From Allomyces macrogynus ATCC 38327 (lineage: Eukaryota; Blastocladiomycota; Blastocladiomycetes; Blastocladiales; Blastocladiaceae), in assembly GCA_000151295.1 (NCBI GenBank), contig GG745356.1, positions 69,334 to 133,333 on the forward strand: DNA of 64,000 nt. Reading direction: 5' to 3'. The translations under genes and the position numbers were made by a program. The first letter of the stretch is position 1. Each line of letters begins with the position of its first letter. Below the pieces are notes generated by a model. The model was not told the origin of the DNA. It was given only the letters and a program-made list of their open reading frames with translations, and ran no database searches. Shown here piece after piece: positions 1-10,729 of this stretch.

Positions 1-199
1 CAACTCGTCACAACGTGAGCCAATCAGGACATTAAACTGCATACCAGCTCCTCGTTGAGCACACCAAGCATCGCCTTGACTTGAACCCGCTCTCCCAGAG
101 GTGGATGATGGCGAATTCTGGCTGGTTGGTCACTGTCAACCAGCCCAACTCGACCAAGGACATCAAACACAGTCCCTTTCCCTGACGCCCTAAGCCAGT

Positions 200-440
200 A
201 GTACCACTTTGATCCACTCTTATCCCAAATTCATAGCGTGGTTGTCCCACTTTGGCCCATGCTTTTCTCAAATCGAGTAAGGATTTCCCGCATTGCGTTT
301 TGGGTTGTCCCACTTTGCATTTGGGATCCCAAACTGTTTTTGGCCATCCCACTTGATATTCGGATATCCCACTTGATTTCACGTTATTTTATCTGTTTTT
401 GCCAAGTCCCAGTATGGGTAATGCGTCCCACTTTGCTCTT
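200..440. repeat. Degenerate TCCCACTT minisatellite
   Basis: The core TCCCACTTTG or TCCCACTTGA recurs near 244, 308, 349, 368 and 427, with weaker relatives near 203. Spacers of about 20-65 bases often carry TGGGATCCCAAA-like or GGATATCC words. On the minus strand the repeats give a recurring KVGQPKT-like peptide, but no gene model is supported. It is probably a decayed minisatellite. Unit length and copy number would need a dot plot. Confidence 0.5.
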
Positions 441-516
441 GCCTCGCCCCTATTGGGACCCGTGATTTCTCACACGCTTGATGATTCTCACACATTGAAC
501 CTGGAAAGGAGTATGA

Positions 517-548
517 AAATAAATAAATAAAAAATAAATAAATAAAGC
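517..548. repeat. AAAT microsatellite
   Basis: A run of AAAT and AAAAT units, low in GC and unlike its surroundings. No coding potential is seen around it. Confidence 0.75.
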
Positions 549-714
549 AATCAACGTCAATGCGCATGCTTGCCTTTCGGAATGAAGGTGATGTATGGCG
601 ATCGCTGAGCAGGCAGGATTTGAGGCAAGACTAATGGCATGGTGTGTCGCAACGCTCACCTCGATTCTGCACCGGCTGATTGATCGCAGGCGTCTCTGTG
701 TAAATGTGAGCTGA

Positions 715-862
715 AATAGCCTTCGCTGGCTGATAGAAAGCGCTTCGCTGCAGGAACTTGGATCCCAGATCCTTGCCAGATGATGTGTAAGAGAGACGAT
801 CATCAACACAGGGGCCCTACTGTGGCGTCCGCCAGCAGCATCGATGCTCACTTTTTTGCTTT
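715..862. repeat. Dispersed repeat, copy A
   Basis: This stretch aligns by eye with 33116-33262 over about 150 bases, sharing blocks such as AGCCTTCGC, AACACAGGGGCCCTAC and GCTCACTTTTT. Differences are scattered substitutions and small indels. Read on the minus strand, both copies give a related peptide containing RAPVL and DPSSC, so it may descend from a coding piece of a mobile element. No inverted ends or target-site duplications were recognised. Confidence 0.65.
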
Positions 863-981
863 ACGCGCGCAGGCCATGCGTGAAAGTGGACCGATGCTAC
901 CGTTGCCAAGACGAAGAAAAAAAAAAAAACAACAGGCTTTCAACACCCAAATATTTGTCCATCTCGCCTGATTTCGAAAAT

Positions 982-3005
982 TCAATATATGCTCCGATTC
1001 CTCGGCCCACGCAATAACATCTGCGCCTCCCCCGCAGCCGCGACCGCCACCACACCTCTATCCGCCGACACGTGCCCCGCGACCCCGGGCCTGGCGGTCG
1101 TCCTGCGCCCATGATGATGATGCACCACAACCTGCTGCGCCGCCGCCGCCGCCGCCGCGGCCACCGCCGCCTGACTCGCGCTCGCGCGATCCGCCATCGC
1201 CTGCCTCAACACCTGATAATTCCGATCCAACGCAAACTCAATCACGCACCGGTTCTTGATCAACGACATGAGCGGCCACGTCGACTGCTCGCCCTTCTTG
1301 ATCCAGTACGCCATATCAGCCTCAGTCGGATTCGCAAACAAGTTTTTGTAATCGTCGATCGCCAAATCGGGCGTGATCGTCACGTCGCCCGTGATCGTGG
1401 GCGGCGCGACCCATGCGGACACGATTCCCGGGATCAGACCCATCGCCGCGGCTTGGGCTGTCCGGTGCCGGACCTCCATGAGCACGGCGGACGCGAGACG
1501 CGCGACGAGCGAGTGTCGCTCGCGCCATCCGCGCAGGACCATGGGCGCGGCGAGCGCGCCGGCTTGGGAGACAATCATGTGGTTCACGTTGAACAGTTCG
1601 GCGAGTCGGTGGTGCGGCGAGGGATCGCCCGCGGCGGTGGGGGTGGTGGAGGCTGCGAGTGCCGCGGCCGCGGATGCGACGCGGGCCCAGGGGGTTGCTG
1701 TACTGGGTGCTGGCGAGGATGAGCCGGCGACCCAGGTAATGTCGCGCCCCGCCGGACTCCACTTGGTGATCCCGCCGTCCGTTTCCTTGGCAAGCAGCGG
1801 CACCTGCGGGTATAGCGGGTACGTCGCCGCCGTCGATGCGCACGCGGCCGACCAAATGAGTACGTTTGGCGCGGTCAAATAATTGAGAACTTTGGGCGCG
1901 TCATGTGGGCCTTGGTTCGACGGGATCGTGATGTTGAGAATGCGGCGCGTCTTGTGGTAGGCCTCGTCAAACGTCAGGTCGCCAACGTTGCTGCGCACGC
2001 AGGCTTCGAGCACTTTCACGTCGAGCGGGTGGCCGTACTTGAGCCAGCGCGTGATTTTGCGGCGCAGGTTGCCCGACTGGCCGACGGATTCGAACGCCGA
2101 GAGGTTGATGCCGTTGGTTTGGAAGATGGTCTGTTTGTTGGTGGGCGGAATGGTTAGAGACAAGGTAAGGAGCGGATGGGATTGTGGGCGGAGGAGCGTG
2201 CCTCGAGTTCGTCGTCGGTGTGGATGCACACGAGCGCAGCAATGAGCGCGCCGACGGCCGACCCGCTGATGATGCGCGGCAACAGTTTCTGGCCGTGCAG
2301 GGCCTTGACGACGCCCATGTGGTAGAGACCTGGTTTGTGACGAGCATCAATCGAACAAACGCGAATTGCCGTGCTGGAGAGGGCAGAGAGCATACCGAAC
2401 GTGGCTCCGCCTTCGAGAATGAGCGCTGAATTGCCAAACGACTGCCTTGTTTCGTGGAAGAAATCGAGCTTGGCCTGCGGCGGCAAATCCGGGTGCGAGC
2501 ATTCGGCAATGTAGTCGAGCGACGCGACGACCTCGCGCGTGTACTCTTGGATCAGGCGCTTGGTTCTGGCCGAGAGCGAAATGGGGAGAGCAGGTCAAGG
2601 AGCGCTGCCATGGTCGGTGAACAAACGTCGAGGCAAGTAGCGCGTAACAAAATGATCGATTCCTTACCCAATGTAGCTTGTGCAGTACAGCCGCGGGTCC
2701 GAGATCCCTCCCAAATTGCGTAATAGCCCGCTGCGCAGACCAAACATTAGGTTGAGGACATGGTGGAGCGCGCGGTCGTTGCGCATCTTGGCGAGCCGGT
2801 AGTAGATGAGTTTGTGGTCATAGTCGTTGGAGACGGGCTGCTCCTTCCACAGGTCGTTTCCGAGCTTGCGGTCGAGTTGCTGGGCAGTGCGCTTCCATTC
2901 GTCGTAGGATTCCGCATGGTCGAGCGCGGCGCGCAGCCGGTCGAGGTCGGACGGGGTCGCGGCGGGCACGAACAGGCGCGCGGCCCACGAGAGCGCCGAG
3001 ATCAT
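982..3005 (-). CDS. Patatin-domain triacylglycerol lipase (Tgl3/4/5, SDP1 type), four exons
   Basis: Model: 2668-3005, 2396-2565, 2202-2329, 982-2130; about 594 residues. The first part is the DUF3336 region (WKEQP, LRNLGGISDPRLY) that precedes the patatin core in lipid-droplet triacylglycerol lipases. The core shows the oxyanion loop EGGATFG and nucleophile motif GSAVG (Ser ~193), then the family block LAELFNVNHMIVSQ. Where relatives read W-x-D-G-S, with the catalytic Asp, this reads W-V-A-G-S (Ala ~347), followed by a roughly 40-residue Ala/Thr/Pro-rich insert. Intron 3 would use a GC donor (GAG|GCACGC). The C-terminus is Ala-rich with four His in a row. Expected role is TAG hydrolysis at lipid droplets, but the lost Asp makes activity doubtful. 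The start ATG at 3005 suits the domain; one at 3026 is in frame too. Divergently paired with DGAT2. Confidence 0.88.
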
Positions 3006-3878
3006 GGTGTTGCGTGTGGATTGCACTCAGTTGATGGCTGGTCGTTGGCGGTGGTCGACGGCGTTGCTGGAAACGACGACGTTGTGAAATTCGGTTTGCA
3101 CATTGGCCGGAGCGACGTGAGTGACAGGCGGTTGCGGTGGAGCGAAGCGTCCCCCGCGCTCTGCACAAACAGCGGCTGCTTGCTCAGCCCAAGCGCGATG
3201 GCGTGGGCCCAGGCAGTGGATGCTTGCTGAACAGTGATGTCAGTCTTGTTTCGCCTGCCACGTGAGCGCTTGGCTCGCAGGTGCATCGCACAGCAGCCGC
3301 GGCCACGCTGGAGTGACCCTCCAGCGCCGTGCCTGCCTTCTTGCGCTCTTGGCCGACGCTGCCTTCGACGCCGACGACCACGACGCGCGTGCCCGCGAAC
3401 GCCGCGAACCACGAGCTGCTGCAAGCTGGCGCACCCTGCGCAGTGCCCAACGAGGATCAACAGCCGCGCTGCACGCCGCCCGCTCAAAGGATCCAGCATC
3501 ACCGGCTGCGCTCTCCATCTCAGCTCGCTGCTAGGACGCCGCAACCCCTGTGGGCACCTGACGTGGCCCGTCGACGTCGCTGCTCCTCTCGACCACGCGC
3601 TCGGACCCGCCCTTACTTATCGACAACCCTGCTCGCCCGCCATACAAGTTTGATCGGTGCTCGAGCTCGCGCCAAAGTTCCCATTGAACGCTTCTTTCCA
3701 TCGCCTCGCGTCGGCCCGCACTACCCATCTGACGCCACCGTGCACGACGCTGCAACTTCGGGATCCGTGCCGCGCACTAGTCATCCCTATCCCGAACGAG
3801 AACCGGCGCCTACCCGGACCATTGAAACGCGGAAATCCCCTCTGAACCTGTAAACCGACCCGAAAATCGACCGGCACC
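3006..3878. promoter_or_regulatory. Shared intergenic region between divergent lipase and DGAT2 genes
   Basis: The two start codons face away from each other across 873 bases. GC-rich open frames run through it on both strands, but none shows a recognisable domain, so I leave it non-coding. No clear TATA box was seen. By position it must hold both promoters. Confidence 0.5.
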
Positions 3879-5164
3879 ATGCAGATCAAGTTTGCGCCGC
3901 TGTCCGTGCCGATTGCACGGCGCCGGCAAACCATTGGCGCCATGACCTGGGTCATTCTCGTCCCACTGTCCCTGACCATCTACGCGCTCTTGCTCTGGTG
4001 GAGCTACACGCGCGCGCTCGCGCTCGCCTACATGACCTGGGTGCTCTTCTGGGACACGGCGCCCGAAACCGGCGGTCGCCGGTCGTCGTTCGTGCGCCGA
4101 CTCGTCGTGTGGCGGTGGATGCGCGATTTCTTCCCCGTCTCGCTGCGCAAACTCGCCGACCTCGACCCGGACCGCAACTACGTCTTTGGGTACCACCCGC
4201 ACGGCATTATTTCGCTCGGTGCCTGGGTCAATTTCGGGACCGAGGCGACCGGTTTCTCGTCTCTGTTCCCGGGGATCAATCTGCGGTTGTTGACGCTGTC
4301 GCAAAACTTCTCGTTGCCGATTTTCCGCGAAATCCTGCTGTGGTTGTCGATCACGTCGGTGTCGAAGAAGTCGGTCGAGGCTATTTTGAACAAGGGGCCG
4401 GGCCATTCGGCGTGCATTGTCGTCGGTGGCGCACAGGAGTCGCTCTATGCGCACCCGGGTGAGTTGAACTTGGTGCTCAAGAAGCGGCTCGGGTTTGTCA
4501 AGATTGCGATTCAGAATGGGTACGGTTTGGCTGGTGATGGATGTTGGAAGTCAACGGAGCATGATCTGACGCATTCCGAGTTCCCTGATTATCTAGCGCA
4601 TCGCTCGTGCCGGTTCGTTAATCCTCTTTGCTCGCGAATCTCACTCGACGATATCTGGACCCCACATCCCTCCACGCTTGAGCCTCACCACCCCCCTTGC
4701 CCCCGACTAGATTCTCTCGTTTGGCGAAAACGAAGTCTACGACGTGCACCCGACCAAGAAGGGCACGACCATCTATGCCGGGCAGCAGCTCATCAAGAAC
4801 ACGTTTGGCTGGACCATCCCAGGTCGGTGCTCCCCTCCCTATCCTCGCATCACTTCTCACCCCTCCCGCAACTCACCATCCCTCATGTGTGCCAAAACTA
4901 GTCTTCCTCGGCCGTGGCGTGTTCAACTACAGTCTCGGCGTCCTGCCGCACCGGCGCCCAATCACGTCGGTCGTGGGCGTGCCCGTCCACCCGGAAGAGG
5001 TGGTCGGCCACCCAATCAACCCCAAGACACTCACCAACGAAGAACTCATGGAAATCACGCGCCGCGTGCACGACGTGTATATGCAGCGGCTCGTCGAGAT
5101 TTGGGACCAGTTCAAGGACGAGTTGGCGCCGAACCGCGTCAAGGAACTCACGTTTGTGGAGTGA
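3879..5164 (+). CDS. DGAT2: Diacylglycerol O-acyltransferase 2, four exons including a 16-nt microexon
   Basis: Model: 3879-4519, 4597-4612, 4711-4822, 4902-5164; about 343 residues, normal for DGAT2/MGAT. Catalyses the last step of triacylglycerol synthesis (diacylglycerol + acyl-CoA) at the ER and lipid droplet. An N-terminal membrane hairpin (residues ~21-60) precedes the active-site YHPHG (105-109), GGAQE and RxGF (KKRLGFVKIA). The conserved stretch NGASLVPILSFGENE is only rebuilt by including the 16-nt exon CGCATCGCTCGTGCCG; all phases then close. Exon 4 carries FLGRG and PHRRPI. Introns are 77, 98 and 79 nt. It lies head to head with the TAG lipase, so synthesis and breakdown of the same lipid are neighbours. 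Confidence 0.95.
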
Positions 5165-5843
5165 GGGGTTTTAGAGCGCATGCGTGCGATGCGTATGCGG
5201 CGCGACGCGGCCGAGTTGGGTCGCGAGTGTCGCGCAGTGGAATGAATGGATTTTGTTTGCTTGCCTGAAGTGCGAGTCGGTTGGTGAGGATGAATGGGAG
5301 CGCATCATTTTGGCCACCGCAAGTGAACGTGCGCGACAGCGTATAACGAGCCAAAAGGATGGATGACCAGATACAAAGATGCCAGTTCATTTTAGAGTGT
5401 TCCATTTGCACGAACCTCCCATCCTGTCTGCTCCATGCTCATACGATCCGATTGTGATGCATGCGTCGCTGTCATGCAAGCATGGCGGTATATCACCAAA
5501 GGTATATTAACATGGCACTGCTGCGGGGACCAACTGACTAGTTGGTGTTTACGGTGGTGCGCTTTGGTCAACAGCCATGCCTCTACTCGTACTTTAGCAA
5601 ATGAAGGAGTGATCTTGCCAGCGGAAGCGGTTTATCATGGCCTTGAAACTTCAAAATCAGGCTCAGAAGCATCGTCAGGTCGAAATGAAGACTCTATCCG
5701 TGCAGCGGACAGCGTCGGACTCGTCCTTTGGGACCTCATCCTGTTACGCATGCCTTGCGACGCCCAACATATTGTTACTGACACCAAGGGCGGGTAAAAA
5801 TGGCAGAAAAACAGATTCAGCCATGTCAATGATCTTGCGTGAA
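5165..5843. other. Intergenic, nothing recognised
   Basis: Convergent gap between DGAT2 and the next minus-strand gene. Only short unsupported frames; GC is lower than in flanking genes. Confidence 0.5.
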
Positions 5844-7811
5844 CTATTCCTCACAATAATCCGTATCTGGGCTGGTGGGCAAGCCAAACACCGTCAATCC
5901 CGCCACCCACTTCAACTTAATCTGGACCCACGTCTTGCACCACGCCAAAATCCGGTCGATCCGAGTGACGCGCGGCGTCGTGGGTACCGCCGCCGCGACC
6001 ACGGTCATCTCGGGCATGAACATGGTCACCACGACCGCGCGCTCCACTACCGTCTCAGCCATCCCAAACGCGAACGGTAGGCCTGGGAACGCCGTGAACA
6101 CGACCACTTCACGCACCGACTTGGCGAACCGCATGCCCGTCTCGTATTGTTCCACGTCCCATTCGAGTTCCTGCGGCGGGTGGAGCATGGTCACTTCGGA
6201 ATAGTGTTCGCCCGTGTCGAAGAACTGGAAGTCCCACGTGGAGTTGATGGCCTGGGCCATGGCGCGCGCATCGGCGAGCGGAATGATGACGGCGTAAAGC
6301 AGGTCGGTGTGCTCGTCGTCCGACAGGTGGATGCGGTGTGAGGCCAGCGTCGTGCTCATGTCGCAGAGGATCAACGCGAGCGTGGCGGTGGGGAACGTGT
6401 CGGTCAGGTCGCTTTCGATTGCGTTGGCGACGATTGCGGTCCAGTTGGGTTCAGAACTGGATTCCCGATCAGTTTTGTTGGATTGTTGGCCGGGTTCGTC
6501 GGCTTGCTGGTCATTTTCGTTGTATTGCTGGTCAGGTTCGTTGGATTCCTGGTCATTATGAAGCAGGAAAGAACATTCAGTCCCGCGCCGGCCGCCCGCA
6601 TGCTGTCAAACTCATTCACTGATAGAGATCATGACGCACCACACTGACCAGAGTACTCGGACTGTTGAACCCATGGCATGCCGCACGCATCACGCTCTCG
6701 ACCAAAAACGCGCGCACATGTCCAGCACGCACGGCCTCCTCCACCAACTTGAGAACGGTATCCTTGTCGGCAGGGCCCAGCACGTCCCCGATGGCTGCGC
6801 GACTGCGCTCCAAAATGGCTGATATGGCTGCTCCGCGCACCTGTGCACGGTCCTCTGAGTTCAAGCGCGCAAGTCCGGCCGACACATTGGCTTGTAAAGC
6901 GGAACGTGCGCTTTTTCAACCGCTTGCTGATCACCATGGCGTCGCCCGAGTAGTTGCTGCCGCTGCTGACACCGGGCCGCGATATGGTCATGGCGCGGTC
7001 AGTAGAGCTCATAATGGTGGATGCGGTTCGCGTGGATGCGTTGGCCGCGGCGACGCGAGCGGCGGATGGGCTTATTTGGTAGGTTGAGCTCTGCGACAGG
7101 AGACTCGTGGTCAGAGAAGCTGATTGTACACGCGCATCGACGCTCTGTTGTGATGGGAATGCCAACGCGCCCTGTGGCGGCGGTGCTCATGCACAATAGA
7201 GGCGGAAATGGACTTGAAAGTAAGAACGGGATACCGAATTTATGACAACTCGCTCAGACTGGACGCCGATATTTGCAGGGGTAATGTCGGCGCGGAAGCT
7301 GGGCCAAGCGTCCACGTCATTAGACGATACGACACAGCTGGCAGGGTCCATCATGTCGCTAGTGATGAGATTGGCGTGGTAGGTGATCATTCTTGACGTG
7401 GCAAGACACTTACGGACGGCTTTCCGACAAGATGCTGCGCCATGCACTTCTGGTATGTGATCCATTACATACGCGGAGGCTGTTTCTCGGGCGGGACTGA
7501 CGAATTGCTGCTGACATGCGGCCAGGACGGATAAGGAGTTAGTCCAGTCTTGTTGCCTTTCGTTCGGGAACAAAATGCGCTCCGGAGAGCGACATGAGCG
7601 ACTGGTACTGGATTCGAGAGAGAAATGTAAGCAATAGGATCAGTTGTGTGGGAACATCGTCGCCACGATTTCTTTGCTTTTTTCTCAAGCCTGACCATGG
7701 TTGTACATCAAACGGCTGATGCCTAGCGCCAAACCTCTGCAGGCTTTTCCCTTCACCCGCAGTTGGTTTCGCGAAATACTTGTAAGCTCTTGCAAACGTT
7801 GACCCACTCAT
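5844..7811 (-). CDS. Unrecognised multi-exon protein, 5' end and joins uncertain
   Basis: I do not recognise this protein. Coding-like pieces are at 7235-7573, 6917-7171, 6650-6911 and 5844-6600 (minus strand). The intron 7172-7234 (GTATCC...CACAG) closes in phase 0. Between the second and third pieces the frame shifts by one at an A5 run (plus-strand TTTTT 6912-6916); one A fewer restores a continuous frame, so a base error or mutation is likely. A possible intron then joins to a frame rich in N-E-P/N-D-Q-Q tandem units, followed by a roughly 170-residue C-terminal region (FFDTGEHYSEVTM, VVVFTAFPGLPFAFGM) that looks globular. No signal peptide or known domain is visible. The start is unknown; 7811 is only the first ATG of an upstream open frame. 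Confidence 0.4.
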
Positions 7812-7986
7812 GCCACGGCGCTGGAATCGGAATGGTCGCGACGCGGTGCAACAATACCAGAGCTTCCCACATCAACAATCGACTCTTTATCAAAACAACC
7901 GAAGGACGCGTACGTTTAATTCTGACGCACCATCCCGCCAAGCTGAGCGAAGACAACGATACTTTGCCAGCTGGACGTCCAGACCT

Positions 7987-9818
7987 TCAAATATCAAAGC
8001 TGGGAACCGACTTGACAAGCTCGCTCACTTGCCCAGCGATTTCGCAGGGTAGAAGGTGCGTGCTCTTGACCTCATCAATCATTTGCACGATGCGAATCCC
8101 TTGGGCAGAAACGCCTACGCGATGAGTAGAGAGGAATCAGCCACACGGCGCACCATCCGCAAGTCAATCATTCGACAACGTACCAATCTTGCGCGCAAGG
8201 TCTCCACGGTTCGTTCCTTGGGTCACGAGACTGCGCCCCACCTTGTTCACAATCACCCCAAACGACACGGTAGGATGCAGGTTGCGAATCGCACCGACGA
8301 TTGTTTGGATCATGTTGAGGTCGGAATCGTACAGAGAGTTGTCGCTGGTGAGGGGAACCACAAACAGGAGCCGGTAGTGGCCTGGCCGCTTCTGCACATC
8401 GGCCAGCAGCGACTGCATTACGCGCGTGCGGTTGAGCATGAACAAGTCGGGGATCATCTTCTCTTCCCAGACGTTATTGCTGATCTTCAACGAGTTGATG
8501 ATTGTCGACTTGCCCGCGCCCATGGAGCCGATGACCAGGGTAGTGACTGTGGGCGGAACAGGCTAGAGAGAGGAAGTTCACGAATATCAGTCATCAATGC
8601 GGTCGATTGGCCACAACGCGCCCGTCGAGGTTCAAAAAGGGACAGCGACTCGCGTACCTCATTGGCGATCGGAACTGCCTTGGCAGGGCTGACTACATTG
8701 ACCGATGGCTTCATGGTGGGAGGGCGCAAATCTTCGCAGTTTATGGGACCAGCACCATCAGTGATCCGGGAAGAGAGCTGCAGGCGTAGAGCCGCCACTT
8801 CGTCAAGAAGTTTCTGGTGCTCCTTGCTCTGCTCTTCAAAGGACACCCGCAGCGCATCGTTCTCGTCACGCAGGTCTTGATTCGTTTTACGCAGGTCGAA
8901 CACCTCATTATGCAGCGTCTCGAGCATAGCCGCTGCGCCAGCATCCTCCCGGGGCCCAGCAGGCGGATCACGCTTATTGGGCGCAACATGACTTTTGACT
9001 TGCGTCACGTCCACCGCTTCGTCGTCTTGCCAAACGTTGATACTGGGCACACGCTGGTGCAGCATGGCCGTGATGGCCGCGTCGAGAGAGCGTGGCGCGT
9101 TGGATCCATTGTTGGCACGACTGCTGACAATAATGGGTGGGACGTTGCAGACCATCTGCCTGACGCGACTACCAACTTCGTCCATCAGGCGTGACATGCT
9201 TTCCGCTGTTGCGTCTGTGGGCACGGCCTGAATTTGGATACGATGTTCGGTTTGATGTGACCCTGGAAACCGAGCCAGTGAAAGTGACCGGCAAGGGGAA
9301 CGGGAGGAAAGCTCGGCGAGTGCGCACCAATGTTGAGCTTGGTGATAAATGCGGTCATGTTGCTCACATTCATCAGGTCCCGAAGCATGCTCACTGGCAT
9401 TTTGTTCACGACGACTCCATATGACACTGTCAAGTTCTTCTGCTGAAACACATCGAGCAGCGCCCTGAAAGCCTTCAAGTCCTCATCATGGAGCTTGCCA
9501 CCTTCAGCTGACACAACAAGCAACAGTCGGTACTGGCCTGGTTCAAGACCCGAGGGCAAAATTGACGAAACCTTGTCGCGGTTCTTTGGTTCAAGCAGCG
9601 CGCCCGTGTTGATCCACGTCTCGTCGCCAATATGGACATGTCGTGGAGCGACGACGTCGATCTTGGTCGTATTCGTGCCGCCCGTCAGCAGCGGCATGGT
9701 GGGGTCGACCCCGGAAAGTGCGCGGAGGATCGTCTTCTTGCCCGCGCCTGGCGCTAAAGAGCACGAAAAATTTCTTGAGCGCGTCGTTATTGATTGGAGT
9801 GACCTGAATCGACTCCAT
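7987..9818 (-). CDS. Tandem P-loop GTPase-like protein with central coiled coil
   Basis: Model: about 9328-9818, 8658-9262, 8184-8562, 7987-8114; roughly 534 residues. Introns 9263-9327, 8563-8657 and 8115-8183 all close in phase and give matching joins after each G domain (LNIGSHQ and RKIGVSAQG), so this is one gene. Domain 1 has P-loop GAGKKT, then YRLLLVVS and VVNK (G4-like). Domain 2 has GAGKST, then YRLLFVVP and VNKV. Between them is a heptad-like helix (KTNQDLRDEN). The two halves look like internal duplicates. The nearest fold I can suggest is septin/AIG1-like P-loop GTPase; G3 is not canonical. One frame break lies near 9751-9770, between the natural start MESIQVTP and the first P-loop. 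A TATA box sits about 95 bases upstream. Confidence 0.65.
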
Positions 9819-9909
9819 GGCTGCTTGGGAGTGTCAGCGGTGGTTCCTTGTTGAGAATGCTTGGCGGCAAGGTCTGGAATGAGACCAAAGGTGAGGGCGA
9901 AAGGCTTGT

Positions 9910-9916
9910 TTATATA
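9910..9916 (-). promoter_or_regulatory. TATA box of the tandem GTPase gene
   Basis: TATATAA on the minus strand, 92-98 bases upstream of the proposed ATG at 9818. Spacing matches the TATA boxes at 12106 and 63430. Confidence 0.55.
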
Positions 9917-9934
9917 CGAGGTCCACCATGTCAC

Positions 9935-10729
9935 GACTCCCCACTTGCGCTTCGCCTTCGATGGCGTCGTTTTGGAGGAGGCTCCAAGTCACAAAGACAA
10001 CTTGGCTCTGGCTGATACGTCCACGTCAGAAAGACAACAATGTCGCTCTGTTCGTTGTTCCCCCAGTTTCGAGTACCGAAAGCAAGGCAGAAACTTGGCA
10101 CAAGAAATGCCGGTTGCAGAAATAGACTCGAGTTGAAACAATGAAGGGTGACGCTATCGACGTGCACTTGCACGAGACGGGACTGGCGATTTGTGATGAT
10201 TATAGTTCTTACACCAAGGTAACACACCCCGCGGATAGCCTTGTGATATCGCTTCATCTTCAAGTCAAGCGATTGATGGATGGATGTCTGGCAGGCTGCA
10301 GCCGTTAACTATGGCCCTTGACATGAATGGAAATGAAAGACAATTCGGCGATAATTATTCGTGAAGCGTCACCTCTTCCCCTTCCTTTGCTCCGCAAAAT
10401 GTATTGGCTCGGTTTTCACCGAGCCTTTCCAGGCCAACCGCAAGTCTGACCGATCTGTTGCAAGAACAAGCAACGGCGGAATCGTGCCAAGCGGAAAGAA
10501 CAGAAACCAATTCATGAAATTCAGCAATATTTACAAAACCGCCTCTCTTGGTCTTCCATCATTCTTGCCCTCCTCTGCCTTTACATTCGCAACGACGCAA
10601 ACCACATCTTCGTGGGCCACCACGGCCAGCCCTTCCTCCACCACCGCTCTATCCGCGCCAACCGCTTCCTTCTCCACCACCACACCACCGCATCCCGCCC
10701 ACCTCTCTCCCCTCTATCCACCGCATCAC
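9935..10729. other. Intergenic, nothing recognised
   Basis: No supported gene. Includes C/A-rich simple sequence around 10560-10720 at the 3' side of the lipase gene. Confidence 0.45.

Noticed and set aside
1072..1882. Long plus-strand frames inside the patatin-lipase gene
   Set aside because: They mirror the GC-rich coding exon on the other strand and show no domain, whereas the minus-strand model has clear family motifs.
3002..3544. Minus-strand 180-residue frame upstream of the lipase start
   Set aside because: Arg/Ala-rich with no recognisable domain; overlaps several equally long frames in a GC-rich promoter region.
9751..9780. An 11-nt GT...AG intron explaining the frame break in the tandem GTPase gene
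   Set aside because: Too short to splice and its removal does not restore the P-loop frame.
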